Shown: piece by piece, positions 1-33,665 of the stretch | How positions within the stretch are numbered: position 1 is the stretch's first letter | Layout of the letters: the number at the start of each line of letters is the position of its first letter | Assembly (NCBI GenBank): GCA_029204225.1 | Contig: CM055095.1 | Span: forward strand, 40,352,141 to 40,416,140 | Direction: 5' to 3' | Length of the DNA: 64,000 nt | Source of the DNA: Diphasiastrum complanatum | Taxonomy: Eukaryota > Streptophyta > Lycopodiopsida > Lycopodiales > Lycopodiaceae | Position numbers and translations under genes: made by a program | Notes under the pieces: generated by a model | Seen by the model: the letters and a program-made list of their open reading frames with translations, nothing else | The model's database searches: none | What the model was told of the DNA's origin: nothing

Positions 1-369
1 TATCGACAATGATCCCTGGAAGCATATCATGAACACATTCAAAGGTTTTAATATCTCATATAGAACAGAATGGCAGTGGTAAAAGATGAGCCAAGAGCAA
101 TCTTCAACTAAGAAGACCAACGAGTAATCACAGATCTTATACAAAGAGCTGCAATGGAGCCTCCCCAAAGAAATCAAGAAAACCAGATCAATATAACGTC
201 TAAGAGTTACTCTATTTATGCTACCCTGGATGCCCTTGAGGACTCTTCTACAAACAACTCATTAGATGGAGTGACCCAGATACAGATGACTAAGCAACCA
301 GTGAGTCCTACCTGTGAGTTCTCTATAAGGGACCAAGAAGGCGTATGCAAAAAAATTAGATAGGGGGCC
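1..369. other. THO2 intron sequence, no recognisable feature
   Basis: This stretch holds one 69-codon open frame (154-363) with no recognisable motif. No ninth THO2 exon was found here or elsewhere left of 3579. Confidence 0.4.
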
Positions 370-386
370 CTTACTTATAATAAATG

Positions 387-472
387 CTTCTTGGTTTCCA
401 AGGGGAGGCTCGAACCTAAGACCAAAGAAACTTTGGATGTCAAGCTAACCAACTAAGCCAACCCCGTTGGTT
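387..472 (-). mobile_element. tRNA-like SINE or retroposed tRNA fragment with target duplication
   Basis: Read on the minus strand this 86-bp insert contains an A box (TGGCTTAGTTGG) and a B box (GGTTCGAGCC) at tRNA-like spacing, plus a CCAAAG...CTTTGG stem in the anticodon-arm position. It is bounded by a perfect 17-bp direct repeat, CTTACTTATAATAAATG (370-386 and 473-489), typical of LINE-mediated target-primed insertion. No poly-A tail is obvious, so it may be a very short SINE or a retroposed tRNA derivative. Confidence 0.7.
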
Positions 473-1014
473 CTTACTTATAATAAATGAGGCCATGTGT
501 CAGTCTAAGGGTCTAAAACTGGTGGTAAGACATCAGGATGAAACAACATTGGCCTGTACCTTGTGGAAAGTGGACTGACATTTCTATGGACTATAGCATG
601 GGCCTTCCAAGAACACATAGAGGGGGTGACACTGGTATGGTTGTTGTGGACAAGTTTTCTAAAGAAGCACATTTCATTCATGTTGGAACTACCATAACAG
701 ATCAACATGCATGACTGTTCTTATCAGAGATGTTTTGGTTTCACAGCATACCTTGCTCCATCCACACTCATGAAGATAGCAGGTTTACCACGCAATGAGA
801 GGGAGAGCATGCAAGAGGTGGGGGTGGAGGGGGGGCTAGAGAGTACATAAAAGTGATAATGGACCCAACACGGAACAGTGCCGTAAAACTATCAACTATG
901 CAATGGTCCAGGATATAAAGCAGTGGGATGTATTAACTTTGGTCCTATTGACACTTACCTCCAACCCTCTATCATGGTAAAATGTAGATAATGTATCATT
1001 GTACTACTGCAAAA

Positions 1015-1400
1015 GCCTCATTTATATCAAGAAGCAGTGAAGGGGGAACTATGGTAAGATGCCATGCAAGAGGAGTACGACTACTTCAATGACTTCTAAC
1101 AAGATTGACTTGGCATTGACTGCATGCTTCGATTTAAATGTTCAGCAAACGGACATCAAAAGTGCTTTTCTTAGTCCAATTATAGCCCATTGGCAAGCAG
1201 CCAGGAGGGTATCCAGGTACGTCCAAGGGACTTCCAAGTATGGGATTACTTGGGTACACTAATGATGGTGATCTTCAATTAGAGGTTTGCGACGACTAAT
1301 TGGGTTGGTGATAAAGACTACCATCTCAAAAGGTGACCCATCTTCCAATGTCCTTGGCTTCTAGGAAAGCCCAGCGTCTCTCCTCCACATGTATGTATTT
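1015..1400 (+). pseudogene. Ty1/copia pol remnant with internal deletion (RT joined to RNase H)
   Basis: The frames read like the start of copia reverse transcriptase (a YQEAVKGELW-like stretch, then DLNVQQTDIKSAF). They pass without a break into the later HWQAARRVSRYVQGTSKYGIT segment that precedes RNase H, and degenerate RNase H follows. About 250-300 residues of reverse transcriptase are missing between the two parts. Stops and frameshifts are frequent. It lies in a THO2 intron. Confidence 0.75.
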
Positions 1401-1489
1401 AAGGACATCATCCATATCCGTGCATTTTGAAAAAAGAAAGAAAGCTTGATTATTGGTTTTTGGGTTACATAAGGCATACAACTAAAAAA

Positions 1490-2077
1490 TCTGAAGTGTG
1501 TATCAAATCATGGGAGCACGTAAAGCATCTCCAAAATGAACTAACAAACAAAAATAGAATGAGTAAAAACATAGAATGTGAGTGAGAGAGAGAAAGAAGG
1601 AAAGATTTTATTAATGTCCTTGAATACCCTAAGGTACATAGGACTAAGAAAAGGTACATGTCAAGTGTGCATAGCAGCTTAAAGCTCAATCATCTATAAA
1701 ACAATAACTGCAAATACAATGCATAAAGATGGCTGGCCCAGTCCAAGAGCCTGGAATCGTATATCATGATGCCTATCAGCTTGGAAGAAATGGTGGATGG
1801 TATGCTATGAAGTTGTCACTGGATGTGGCATGGACCTCTACGGCTAGGTAGGTTGTCGGTGTCGTCTCTATTGTCGCGTCGCTCTGGGCTGTGGCCTAAT
1901 AGCTGTCTGTCTCTCTGGCGTCGACATGGTCTCTGCTGCCGATGTATGAAGGAATCTAGAATCTCGGCCTCTCCATCTGAATCGTAGCCTATGGGTACCT
2001 CTCCGATGGGATATGCACTTACAAAGCCGGTCCTCTCGTCGGGTACCACTGTATCTGCCGATCTCAATGGCCAGCTG

Positions 2078-2120
<43 letters not shown>

Positions 2121-2360
2121 GAGAGAGAGAGAGAGAGTGAGTGAGAGAAAGCTTTATTGATGTCTTATAGGTACTCGAGGGTACAAAAGACAAAATAAAT
2201 GTACATCTCAAGTGTGTATGATATTCTAGGAGCGTGCAAAAAAACGTCTCCGTAAAAGAAAACATACTAAGTAGACATAAACAATCTGAACTAGATATGT
2301 TGTATATCTCTCTACTGAGCTGGAAAGGAAACACCTATATATCATGACGTAAAAACAAGC
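1490..2360. repeat. Two diverged copies of an unidentified repeat, with GA microsatellite
   Basis: The stretches about 1490-1760 and 2095-2360 share the order GAGAGAGAAAG, TTTATTGATGTC, a GTACTC/AAGGTACAT phrase, CAAGTGTGTAT and ATATCATGATGC. A (GA)n run covers 2081-2150. An Arg-rich minus-strand open frame lies between the copies. The family is not recognised. Confidence 0.5.
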
Positions 2361-2380
2361 CTCAAGTCTCGGCTAAAGCC

Positions 2381-2647
2381 CTAAAATAGGACGTAATCAA
2401 AATCGTGGAGTGCTCTAGATGTGGGGAGTGAAACTGCCTCTGTCTGGACCTGTGGACCCCTGCTCGGCCTCGTCCTGCTGGAGGGATGAGTCGGTCTGAT
2501 GAACTTACGTTTGGCACGATGTCTATCTCTGACTGCAATATCTATCTCATCCTCTAATCTATCCTCTGTTTCGTCTGTCGGCCTCTGTCTGCATCTGGAA
2601 AAGAAATCTGTGATTCTAGTCTGGGGATCCAAAACTGATCTGGGCAC
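2381..2647 (-). pseudogene. Unrecognised Arg-rich open frame
   Basis: This 88-codon minus-strand frame starts MPRSVLDPQTRITDFFSR and is rich in Arg, Pro and acidic residues. A similar compositional frame continues at 1816-2080. It lies inside a THO2 intron next to a repeat, so it is probably transposon-derived, but no family is recognised. Confidence 0.3.
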
Positions 2648-2918
2648 TAAGTAACTCTCGTCTCAAAAGCATCAAAGATGGGCATAATGGAACACAAACA
2701 TGACTCGATTTTGAACTACATGCTACTTAGTGCAGCACCTGGAGAAAGGTTACAAATTACAATCATGACTCTCATGAACAACATATTTCTTGAGCACTTT
2801 GATTCTCGAATATATTTTGGCAAATTCAGAAGGTGTAGCAAAATATGAGAATGAACTAAAGAAAAGTACATGAGCTAATGTAAAAGTAAAAAAATTGAGA
2901 ATTGTTGGTTTCTATCAT

Positions 2919-3182
2919 AGAACCCACGGTTCCCAGAAACGTGGGTCCTAAGAACCGTGGAAACGGTTCATCTAAAAATCAATTAATTATTTATTTATTT
3001 TAATTTTCCCCCCAAAACCCCCCATAGCTCGTTTTGGGAGTGGGGGAAAAAAATAATTAATTAATTAATTAATTATTCACGGTTTATACGGTTCTGCCCA
3101 AAAAAAGATTGTGAACCGTACGGTTCACAGTACGGTTCTCAGAACCGTACTGAACAGTTAACGGTTCATTGATTCTACGGTT
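2919..3182. mobile_element. Short GAACCGT-rich miniature transposon
   Basis: This is a 264-bp block whose ends are packed with GAACCGT and its complement ACGGTTC in both orientations, so either strand can fold back. It is flanked by the direct repeat GGTTTCTATCAT (2907-2918 and 3179-3190), or by its 8-bp core TCTATCAT if the hAT size applies. The centre has C and G runs around a TTAA-rich tract. It has no coding capacity, and a non-autonomous hAT-like element is likely. Confidence 0.6.
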
Positions 3183-3578
3183 TCTATCATGTCTTAATAG
3201 TAGTTTTTTGTAAGTACCAAGCCTAATGGGAAACTTATTGAAAAAAAATGCTACCCTTAAGCAAAAACTCAAATGCAATAAGACCTCCACATACTTAAGT
3301 TTGCCTTGATTTCAACCCTTACACTACAGTTTCACAATTGGATAAGCCCTTTCCAATGACTATAGATGCAAGCTAGATTGCCATAGGCCTAGATCAATCT
3401 CAACAAGGAAACCCAAGTACATTGGAACCTAGCTAGCACTTTGGCCTATTTCATACATTGTAAGATAAGAAACAATGACTTGAAAAAAAAATTCATGATA
3501 AGGAACATTCCAAATGCTTATATTTACTTCATGCCTAGAATTTGTGGAAAATGCAAGAAGATGAAAAGAGGTACTTAC

Positions 3579-26763
<23,185 letters not shown>

Positions 26764-26935
26764 GATTCACGATGTGAATTGCCTTTTGATGGGAATAATA
26801 AAGGTCAAAGCTTCATCATGTTTATGGTCACTTCCAGATGATGTTCTCTAAAGTCAAACCAAAGAACCGTGCTTTGTGTAACTTTTTCGGTATCCTGAAG
26901 ATCTGAGATTAGGACTTCTCATGCCGATGATCCCA

Positions 26936-28205
26936 CTGTGCAAAATTTTAATTATAAGTTGATTAAAAGTGATATGCAGCTCATTCATATGAAAGTAGGT
27001 ATGAAACACTAATTTGTGAAGGAAAACCTGAAGTTACAAATGTCCCTGACATGCAAATAGAGAGCAAAGATAATTTCAAGTTCAATTCCAATCAGCCCAA
27101 CAAATCAGGACATACAAGAGAATAAAAACCATGATGTGCTTCCTTGTTAATGAATAAAAGCACTGCCCTAATGGCAACCTCTTTCACACTACTTAATTCA
27201 CACTGCCGGTTCTCGAAAACCCTAGTTGCTGAAATCTACAAGAAAAACCCTATCTCCAAATTAACCAGTTTCACACAAGATACAAGCACTGCCTTAATAG
27301 TCACCTTTTTTCACAGAGCTCAATTCACACTGCGTTTCTCAGAAACCCTAGTTCGCAATATCAACACAAAGCACCCTATTTGCAAATTATCCAGGTTTGC
27401 ATGAGGTAAAAGTACAGCAGAGATATTTTCCAGGCTGAGCAAGGGAAAACAAGCCGCTTCTCATCACTTCGTTACTTTCAATGCAGCTGAAAATAGATTG
27501 AATGAAATCAATCAACTACAGTTTCTCATCGATCCTACTTCACAAAATTGACAATTAAAACCTTATATGCAAGTTATCTACTTTCCTACATAAGTTAAAA
27601 TTACAGCAAACGAGGAAAAACAAGCCTTTTTTCATCACTTCCTTCATTCCGATGCTTCTACATTTAGCATTTCGAAATAAGTTTAAAATAAATGATATCA
27701 ATCTTCAACTGCCATTCCTCATAAATCCCTAGTTCATAAAATCGAGACAAAAAACAACCTATTTGCATATTATCTACTTTCACATAAGGTAAGAATACAG
27801 CACAGAGATTGTTCAAGCAGGGCAAGGGAAGCAATCCGCTTTTCATCACTGCCTTCACTTCAATGCAGCTACATTTAACATTTCAACACGCATTGCAATC
27901 CATGGAATCAACTGCCGTTCCTCATATATCCTAGTTCAAAAAATCGGCACAAAACAAACCCTATTTCCAAATCAATCTTCAGTTGCTGACTCTAAAATCA
28001 TAAAGCATACTTTGCTAACTGCGACCGAGCAGTAGTAGCTTGCTTATTTGTGTGCAGCCGTCAAGAGAATGAACATAAATGCAACGAAAGAGGTGGCACT
28101 TACTTGTGACGATCGTGTATTGGATCGTCAAAGGGCAAGCGCCTTCTAAAGTAGTAGCAGCAAAAGGAGGAGATAGAGAGAGGGTGAGTGATGGGCCTTA
28201 ACCAC
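26936..28205 (-). promoter_or_regulatory. THO2: THO2 5'UTR exon, 5'UTR intron and core promoter (inferred)
   Basis: On the minus strand a strong donor, CACAA|GTAAGT (donor 28098-28103), could join the CAG acceptor at 26936-26938. This would make a 5'UTR exon of about 100 nt ending at 28104, followed by an intron of about 1.2 kb. Just upstream on the minus strand is AGGCCCAT (28191-28198), a site-II-like motif common in plant housekeeping promoters, then an AT-rich GATTAAAAG stretch. The transcription start and this intron are inferred from splice signals only. Confidence 0.45.
27130..28000. repeat. Degenerate tandem repeat in the THO2 5'UTR intron
   Basis: Four or five diverged copies of a 130-190 bp unit recur. 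Shared phrases are CCCTAGTTC followed by CACAAAAC, CCTATTTGCAAATTATC, TTCACATAAGGTAA, TACAGCA, AGGGAAAACAAGCCGC, TTTTCATCACT and TTCAATGCAGC. Copies begin near 27150, 27300, 27480, 27650 and 27840. No coding potential is seen. Confidence 0.6.
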
Positions 28206-28209
28206 ACTC

Positions 28210-29520
28210 CCGCGCTTTTAATCCGCCCAGTCAGATGTACGCCACGTTCACACTGTGTCGGCCATCCGAGGGCTCATGTTTATTGACGTGGCAAATATCT
28301 GACTGCAGGTGTGCGGAATTTTGAGAATGGAAAAGGCGAGGGAAGACTTGAGGAGTACGTAGCTCTATGAAAAGTTCAGATCTCATGAAGGATGATGCTT
28401 TAAGTTCCCCACCAAAGTTTCACAAACTCCCGTGTATGCTTCGGCTTCTTACGCCGTCGACCTAAAGTCGTCACAATTATGTTAGTCGTTAGTTAGCTTC
28501 GACCTATAGTCATCACAGTTCTGTTAGTGGTTAGTTAGCTGAATTTGTTAGCACTAATTGATGTGTTGTTGCCCACCTGCACCTAGTGGTTGTGGTTAGT
28601 GCTAACTTAGCTAATTACTGCTCACTGGAAACTCGGGTCACGTTGTTATTTTTATCAAGGAGGTCATGATGGTGTTGCTCTGAAAATTGGATACTTTTTG
28701 CAAGAGGTCATGTTGGTGCTATTACTGGCTGGTGTTGCTCCAAAAGCTCGAAACCCTGCTGAAGGAGAAGGTGTTTGCTGCCAACGAAGAGAGATCGTTG
28801 AAGGTGTGTGATTAGCAGCACTGGAGTATTGCACTGGAGTATTGAAGGTGCGATGGTGAATGGAGGAGGGATGGTAAAGGCTGGCAGCTCACTAGGCATT
28901 CAAAAGCTTTCGGTCAGTTAACCATCCCCTTTCACGTTAATCAAGGAAGGATCGAAAGATATAATTGTGAGACCTTAGTTAGATATGTATTCATCTATCC
29001 CTAGTGGGAGCAAGAAGTATGGGATATTTGTGGTGTATGGGGGTAGTCATTTATCCTCAGGCAAGGTAACATATTTTATAGTATATGTACTCCAGAGTGG
29101 CAACTAATGTTTTGTTGAGGAGCTCAAGTAGATATCAGCTTAGGTAGCACGATACTTATAGTAAGTATAATACAATATATCCCCTATAGGTCTGTGTCCT
29201 TGTTTGCTACCATTATGCATTTGGAATTTCAATTCTAACAAATATTTCTATTTTGTTCTTTATTAAGCTTTTCAAAGTTGTCTTCAACTTTGTGTAAACC
29301 GAGTAAAAAGATTCATGTTATGCTCATTGTAAATTTATTCCATCTTCTTTTTAATGTGATTGTTGTGTATCACACTTATCATGACTATCATAGATGTCTA
29401 GAAAGAGTGTCATAGATGGCCTAAGGAAATCGGCCATTTCATACGCATGCGGTCCATTGTAGACTTTACTTCATGTTCAGGTGCAGTAAATTGTAGTGAA
29501 AGTGGAAAACAAAAGAATAT
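28210..29520. other. Intergenic stretch upstream of THO2
   Basis: No recognisable gene. Repeated TTAGTTAGCT(T/G) phrases (28480-28615) and a 15-bp tandem duplication GCACTGGAGTATT (28819-28848) are the only structure noted. Confidence 0.4.
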
Positions 29521-29529
29521 AAGAATTTG

Positions 29530-29945
29530 ATCTTCTACTTAGAAAATCTGCGGTGGCCAACACTTTCCGTAATTGGCTTCCGTTGACTGGTGAGGCCAAG
29601 GACGTTCCATCGAACATTGTTAATTTCACAGCCCCCTGTGACATGATTTCCTTAATATAATAAGGCTCTCGCCTGTGAACTTTAACTTTTCCTAGACCAC
29701 CTGAGTTTTGTAAACTAGGACCAAGTCACCATTATGCATATCCTTTTTATGCAACCTGCAGTCGTGCCAAGTCTTTCATCGTGCCTTTTCTGTTGTAAGT
29801 GCATGGACTGCCAATAACCATGTTTCACATAATTTGTGCAAGGCTTCATGTCGTAGCTGTAAAGACTTGCTGTTAATCCTTCTATAACTGCAATATAGAG
29901 CGATGGAATAAGGAATTCTACTAGCATCACGGTGTCTCCAACTGA
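29530..29945 (-). pseudogene. Ty3/gypsy integrase C-terminal fragment
   Basis: Broken minus-strand frames contain LQLRHEALHKLCET, then GGLGKVKVHRREPYYIKEI and SPVNGSQLRK. These match the end of a chromodomain-less gypsy integrase, similar in type to 49922-50107. It stops about 15 bp before the TRIM array. Confidence 0.7.
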
Positions 29946-29957
29946 AATAGTGTATTA

Positions 29958-30113
29958 TGTTAGAAAGTGTCAAGGCTATAGCCCTTGCACAACACTCTAG
30001 GAACACAAATGGATGAGTAGCTCAATGGAAGAGCACCCCACCGGAATGGGGGAGGTCCTAGGATCAATCCCTAGCCCGCCGACCGCACACACCAAGTGTA
30101 AAAACTTTTCACA
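29958..30113 (+). repeat. TRIM LTR 1 with tRNA-like insert
   Basis: This 156-bp repeat starts TGTTAGAAAG and ends TTTTCACA (TG...CA termini). It contains a Pol III A box TAGCTCAATGG (30018-30028) and a degenerate B box GGATCAATCCC (30061-30071). It is followed directly by a primer-binding site. The flank TATTA has no partner at the right end of the array. Confidence 0.85.
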
Positions 30114-30185
30114 TGGCATCAGAGCCGTGGTTGTGGGTGTGGTCTAGGCGAGTGGTAGCCGAAAAGGGCTATGCTTTGAGGGGAG
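30114..30185 (+). mobile_element. TRIM internal region 1 (primer site plus polypurine tract)
   Basis: The 72-bp internal region opens with TGGCATCAGAGCC, the complement of the 3' end of initiator-Met tRNA with one change from TGGTATCAGAGCC. It ends with TTTGAGGGGAG, a polypurine tract. No coding sequence is present, so replication would need proteins from another LTR element. Confidence 0.85.
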
Positions 30186-30319
30186 TGTTAGAAAGTGTCA
30201 AGGCTATAGCCCTTCCACAACACGGGTAGCTCAGTGGTAGAGCACTCCACCGGAATGGGAAAGGTCCTAGGTTCAATCCCTAGCCCGCGACCACACACAC
30301 CAAGTGTAAATACTTCTCA
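30186..30319 (+). repeat. TRIM LTR 2 (split by the CACTA element)
   Basis: It starts TGTTAGAAAG and lacks about 20 bp before the tRNA-like part. The A box TAGCTCAGTGG (30227-30237) and B box GGTTCAATCCC (30270-30280) are perfect. The T-arm CTAGG/CCTAG with a 7-nt TTCAATC loop and the D-arm GCTC/GAGC are intact. The last two bases (CA) lie at 34815-34816, beyond the CACTA insertion. Confidence 0.85.
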
Positions 30320-30339
30320 CACTACAAGAAAAGGTGGCA

Positions 30340-30930
30340 AAAATTGTGGAAAAAAAAATTTCGCAATTTTTTTGGTCGAAATTGCGGGAAGCCAAAAAAT
30401 TGCGGAAAAAATTCCGCAATTTATACCGGTATGGTAGAAATTGTAGAAAATCGTCCGCAATTTCTATCATCATGGCAGAAATTGCAAAAAAATTTGCAAA
30501 AAAATTCTGCAATTTTTGTCGTCATCACAGAATTTGCGGAAAAAAGTGTGGAAAAGATTTTTCGCAATTTTTTGGTAGTGGCCAAAATTGCGAAAAATGT
30601 TTTCGCGGAAGAAATTGTAGAAAACATTGAATAAAATTTTTCGCAATTTCTCCCGTCGTGGTAAAAATTGCAGACAAAATTGTGGAAACAAATTTTTGCA
30701 ATTTTTAGGCCATGGCAGAAATTGCGAAAAATATTTCAGCGGCAGAAATTGCAAAAAAAATTGTAGAAAGTTTTCCGCAATTTTTCTCATCATGGTAGAA
30801 ATTACAAACAAAATAGCGGATTTTTTTTTTTGCAATTTTTAGGCCATGGCAAAAATTGCGGAAAACTTTCCACGACTGAAATTGCAGAAAAAATTGCAAA
30901 AAGTTTTCCGCAATTTGCAAAAAAAAATCT
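30340..30930. repeat. CACTA left subterminal repeats
   Basis: Alternating TTGCGGAAAA and TTTTCCGCAATT words about 20-40 bp apart, often forming short hairpins around GGTAGAAATTGC or GGCAGAAATTGC. The right-end counterpart is at 34240-34790. In CACTA elements such words bind the element's DNA-binding protein. Confidence 0.85.
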
Positions 30931-31150
30931 GCTATTTTTTTGGCTAGCGTCGATTACCAAAACTTGGTAGACGCTATGGTCGACGCTGCTAGCGTCGACC
31001 ATAGAGTCGGTTACCGGAAGCCGAATTGCTTGGCGCGTCGCGGGTTCTTTTCATTTCAATTTTCGATTTTTGAGCGCGAAGAGTAGGATATTTTTGCGCC
31101 TAGCGATGGTGCTGCTCTCTATGGCTCTTCCAATGATGCTTGATCTTTCT

Positions 31151-31460
31151 TATGTTTTTTTGTCACAGCCAAGCTCTCTACCTTTTCACCATAGCCAAGG
31201 CTTGGAGAAAAAGTGGAACATTGGACAAAAAGGTGAGCACCATAGCCAACATTCAAAAGTTTACTTGTTTTTCTTTGATACATTTGTGTTTATTGTTGTT
31301 TATGTTCTTTTGTCACAGCCAAAGCTCTTTACCTTCTTACCATAGCCAAGGCTTGAGCAAAAAGTTAAGCATTGGACACAAAGGTAAGCACCATAGCCAA
31401 CATTCAAAAGTTTACTTGTTTTGCTTTGTTACATTTGTGTTTATTGTTGTTTATGTTCTT
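31151..31460. repeat. 150-bp tandem duplication inside CACTA
   Basis: The unit containing TGTCACAGCCAAGCTC, ACCATAGCCAAGGCTTG and AAAAGTTTACTTGTTTT is present twice, with TGTCACAGCC at 31161 and 31311. Both copies keep a GGTGAGCACC/GGTAAGCACC phrase that looks like a splice donor, so they may be duplicated leader exons. Confidence 0.8.
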
Positions 31461-32319
31461 TTCTCTCTCTCATTGACACTCTTTTTCTTTTTTTTTTTAT
31501 CAGAGTTAAAGCTTTTCAAAAGCTTGAGGTAAAGCTATTTAAAAGCTTGTAAACCTTTTCAAAGAGAGCATAAGAAAGCTTCTCAAAATGAGTAAAGCTA
31601 TTTAAAAGGGTGTAAAGCTTGGAGTAGGGCTTGGAGTAAAGTAAGTTTTTTGAAACTTTATCTCTCTCATTAACACTCTTTTGTTTCCCTTTCATTAGAG
31701 TTAAAGTAGTTGGAGTAAAGCTTGGAGTAAAGCTTGCTCTCCCTCTCCCTCTTTGTCTCTGTCTGTCTCTCTCTCTCATTGACACTCTTTTTCTCACTTT
31801 TATCACAGTATCTTCAGTTTGGAATAAAGTTTCTTGGGGTAAAGCTTTTGAAACAAAGTTTTTGGAGACAAGGTGAGCATTGTTTATTGTGAATCTTGTT
31901 TATTTGTTTTGTTGAAATATTGTTGTTTTGTTTTATTAAAATCTTATTGCTTTGTTTGTGGGTATTTTCTTTCAATTGAAACTTTCTTAAATAATGTGAA
32001 GAGCATATGCTACATCTTGATAAAGATAAACGTTTTAAAATCATGAAAACAAGTAAGACAGTTGAAAAGGGCTTTAGTGTTTAGAGTTTAGATTAAAGGA
32101 TTTATAGAAAGAGTATACATGAGGACATGATATAAGAGGTTTAGGGTAAAAGATTTAAATTAAAGATTTAGAAACAGTGGATCAGAGGTAAGGATTATCA
32201 AAAAAAAATTGAATAAAAAGAGAATAAAGTTTATGTTTAGGTTTGTGGTTATAATTAATTAATCTTATGTTTTATGTTCATCATTGTTATCTTAATTGTA
32301 GTTCATTTTTAATATGCAG

Positions 32320-33096
32320 ATGTCTGACCCTCCATCTCTTGGGTCTCCGTCTCATGAAGAGTGTATGAACTAGTTAAGTAGTGCATCTGCTAGGCAGAGA
32401 GAACAAATGGATGTTGTTCTCCAACAGTATAGGTCCATGTTAAACTCTCCAGCGGCCTCACAACAGGGTAGTCCTCAGAAGCCCCCTACTAGTGCACATT
32501 CACATGTACCATCACAGAGGCCCTCACCCATACCATCATAGAGGCCCTCACCACATAGGTCCACTCCTCAGACCTCCACACCTCGTGTTGCTAGGTCAGC
32601 ACCACGTAAGAGTCCTTTAGGTGGTTGTTTTTTTGCTTGTGGAGGTGACGATGATTTTGAGGAGCCTAGATATAGAGATGACTCACCCGTGCGTGACAAA
32701 CCACCACCTGGTTACAACGCCCCACTTGCTAGAGCCGATCCGATATTATACTATGACATTGATACGTTAGGGGCTATAGTTGAGGATGTTAAGGGGAATG
32801 AGGTCCTAGCTTATATGAGAGAGCTCTGTCATGGGGCATTTGATAGGAATATGTTCAGAGACTGGAGGGTCGTCCCTATCACTAAGAAGCGTCAGGTCAT
32901 AGATGAGATTCCCTAATCCCCTTGAGCACACCTTCAATGATAAAGTAATGATAGATAAGATGTGCATACTCATGTTGATGAAGGCCAAGTTGGATCTACA
33001 TTATCCAACAATTAGAGATGTACCAAAGGTACAAATCGAGGCAATTCGTCAAGCATTGTTGGTACTACTCTACTTTTATTTGAATCTCATATAGAT

Positions 33097-33179
<83 letters not shown>

Positions 33180-33665
33180 TAGTTTGATGAGTTTTATTGC
33201 ATATCACAGGCAGAATATGATTGTCAGTTTTCATCACAGTACTTCACGGACAAAGTCATCCAGTTTTCGTTCATTGAGACAGAGACTCAAGAACGACATT
33301 GATAAAGTAGAGGCAGAAAATTTAATGCCAAAATGTCCTGAGTGGATGGAAAAGGAGAGATGCCAGCTTCTACGTCAATATTTAAAAAGCAAAACTTTCC
33401 AAGTTGTATTCCACTTTTTTGTTTTATCTATGTATTTTGAAACCAAAATTTGACTTGGATGCTTGGTCATCTCTAGTTAATGCATGATTTATTTATCTTA
33501 TTATTGACTTATTACAAACTAATGAAGATTTTAGAAGAAAATAGTTGGGGACGAAAGAGAGTAAGAGGCCTAAGTGTCTATAGAAAAGAGATGCAATATT
33601 CTTCCGAAGTAGATGAAATGAGGAAGGAGATAGAGACACAAAGTGAAGAAATGGAAGAACTCTGA
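32320..33665 (+). pseudogene. CACTA accessory protein, Transposase_24-like
   Basis: The ATG at 32320 follows an AATATGCAG acceptor. Segments read: Pro/Ser-rich N-terminus, CFFACGGDDDFEEP, a central MFRDWRVVPITKKRQVIDEI ... MIDKMCILMLMKAKLDLHYP, an exon at 33210-33402 (RSLRQRLKNDID ... CPEWMEKERCQLLRQYLKS) and an exon from 33528 (ILEENSWGRKRVRGLSVYRKE plus an acidic coiled tail). The W-x-x-L-x-x-Y and RKR/S-Y-R-K-E layout resembles the Ptta/En/Spm (PF03004) proteins of plant CACTA elements. In-frame stops near 32372 and 32539 and a frameshift near 32915 disable it. A (TG)n(GA)n microsatellite lies between exons at 33099-33179. Confidence 0.6.
33099..33179. repeat. TG then GA microsatellite
   Basis: About 30 TG units followed by 9 GA units, in an intron of the CACTA gene. 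A second GA-rich tract is at 33785-33855. Confidence 0.95.

Noticed and set aside
30013-30083. Functional tRNA gene
   Set aside because: The tRNA-like unit lacks a full acceptor stem and a 7-nt anticodon loop, and sits inside a TG...CA LTR with adjacent primer site, so it is a tRNA-derived part of the TRIM.
30334-30842. Lys/Asn/Phe-rich frames inside the CACTA ends
   Set aside because: They translate the AAATTGCGG words on both strands and have no protein-like composition.
30320-30930. CRISPR-like array of short repeats
   Set aside because: The repeats are inverted as well as direct, irregularly spaced, and lie next to CACTA terminal repeats. They are subterminal transposase-binding words.
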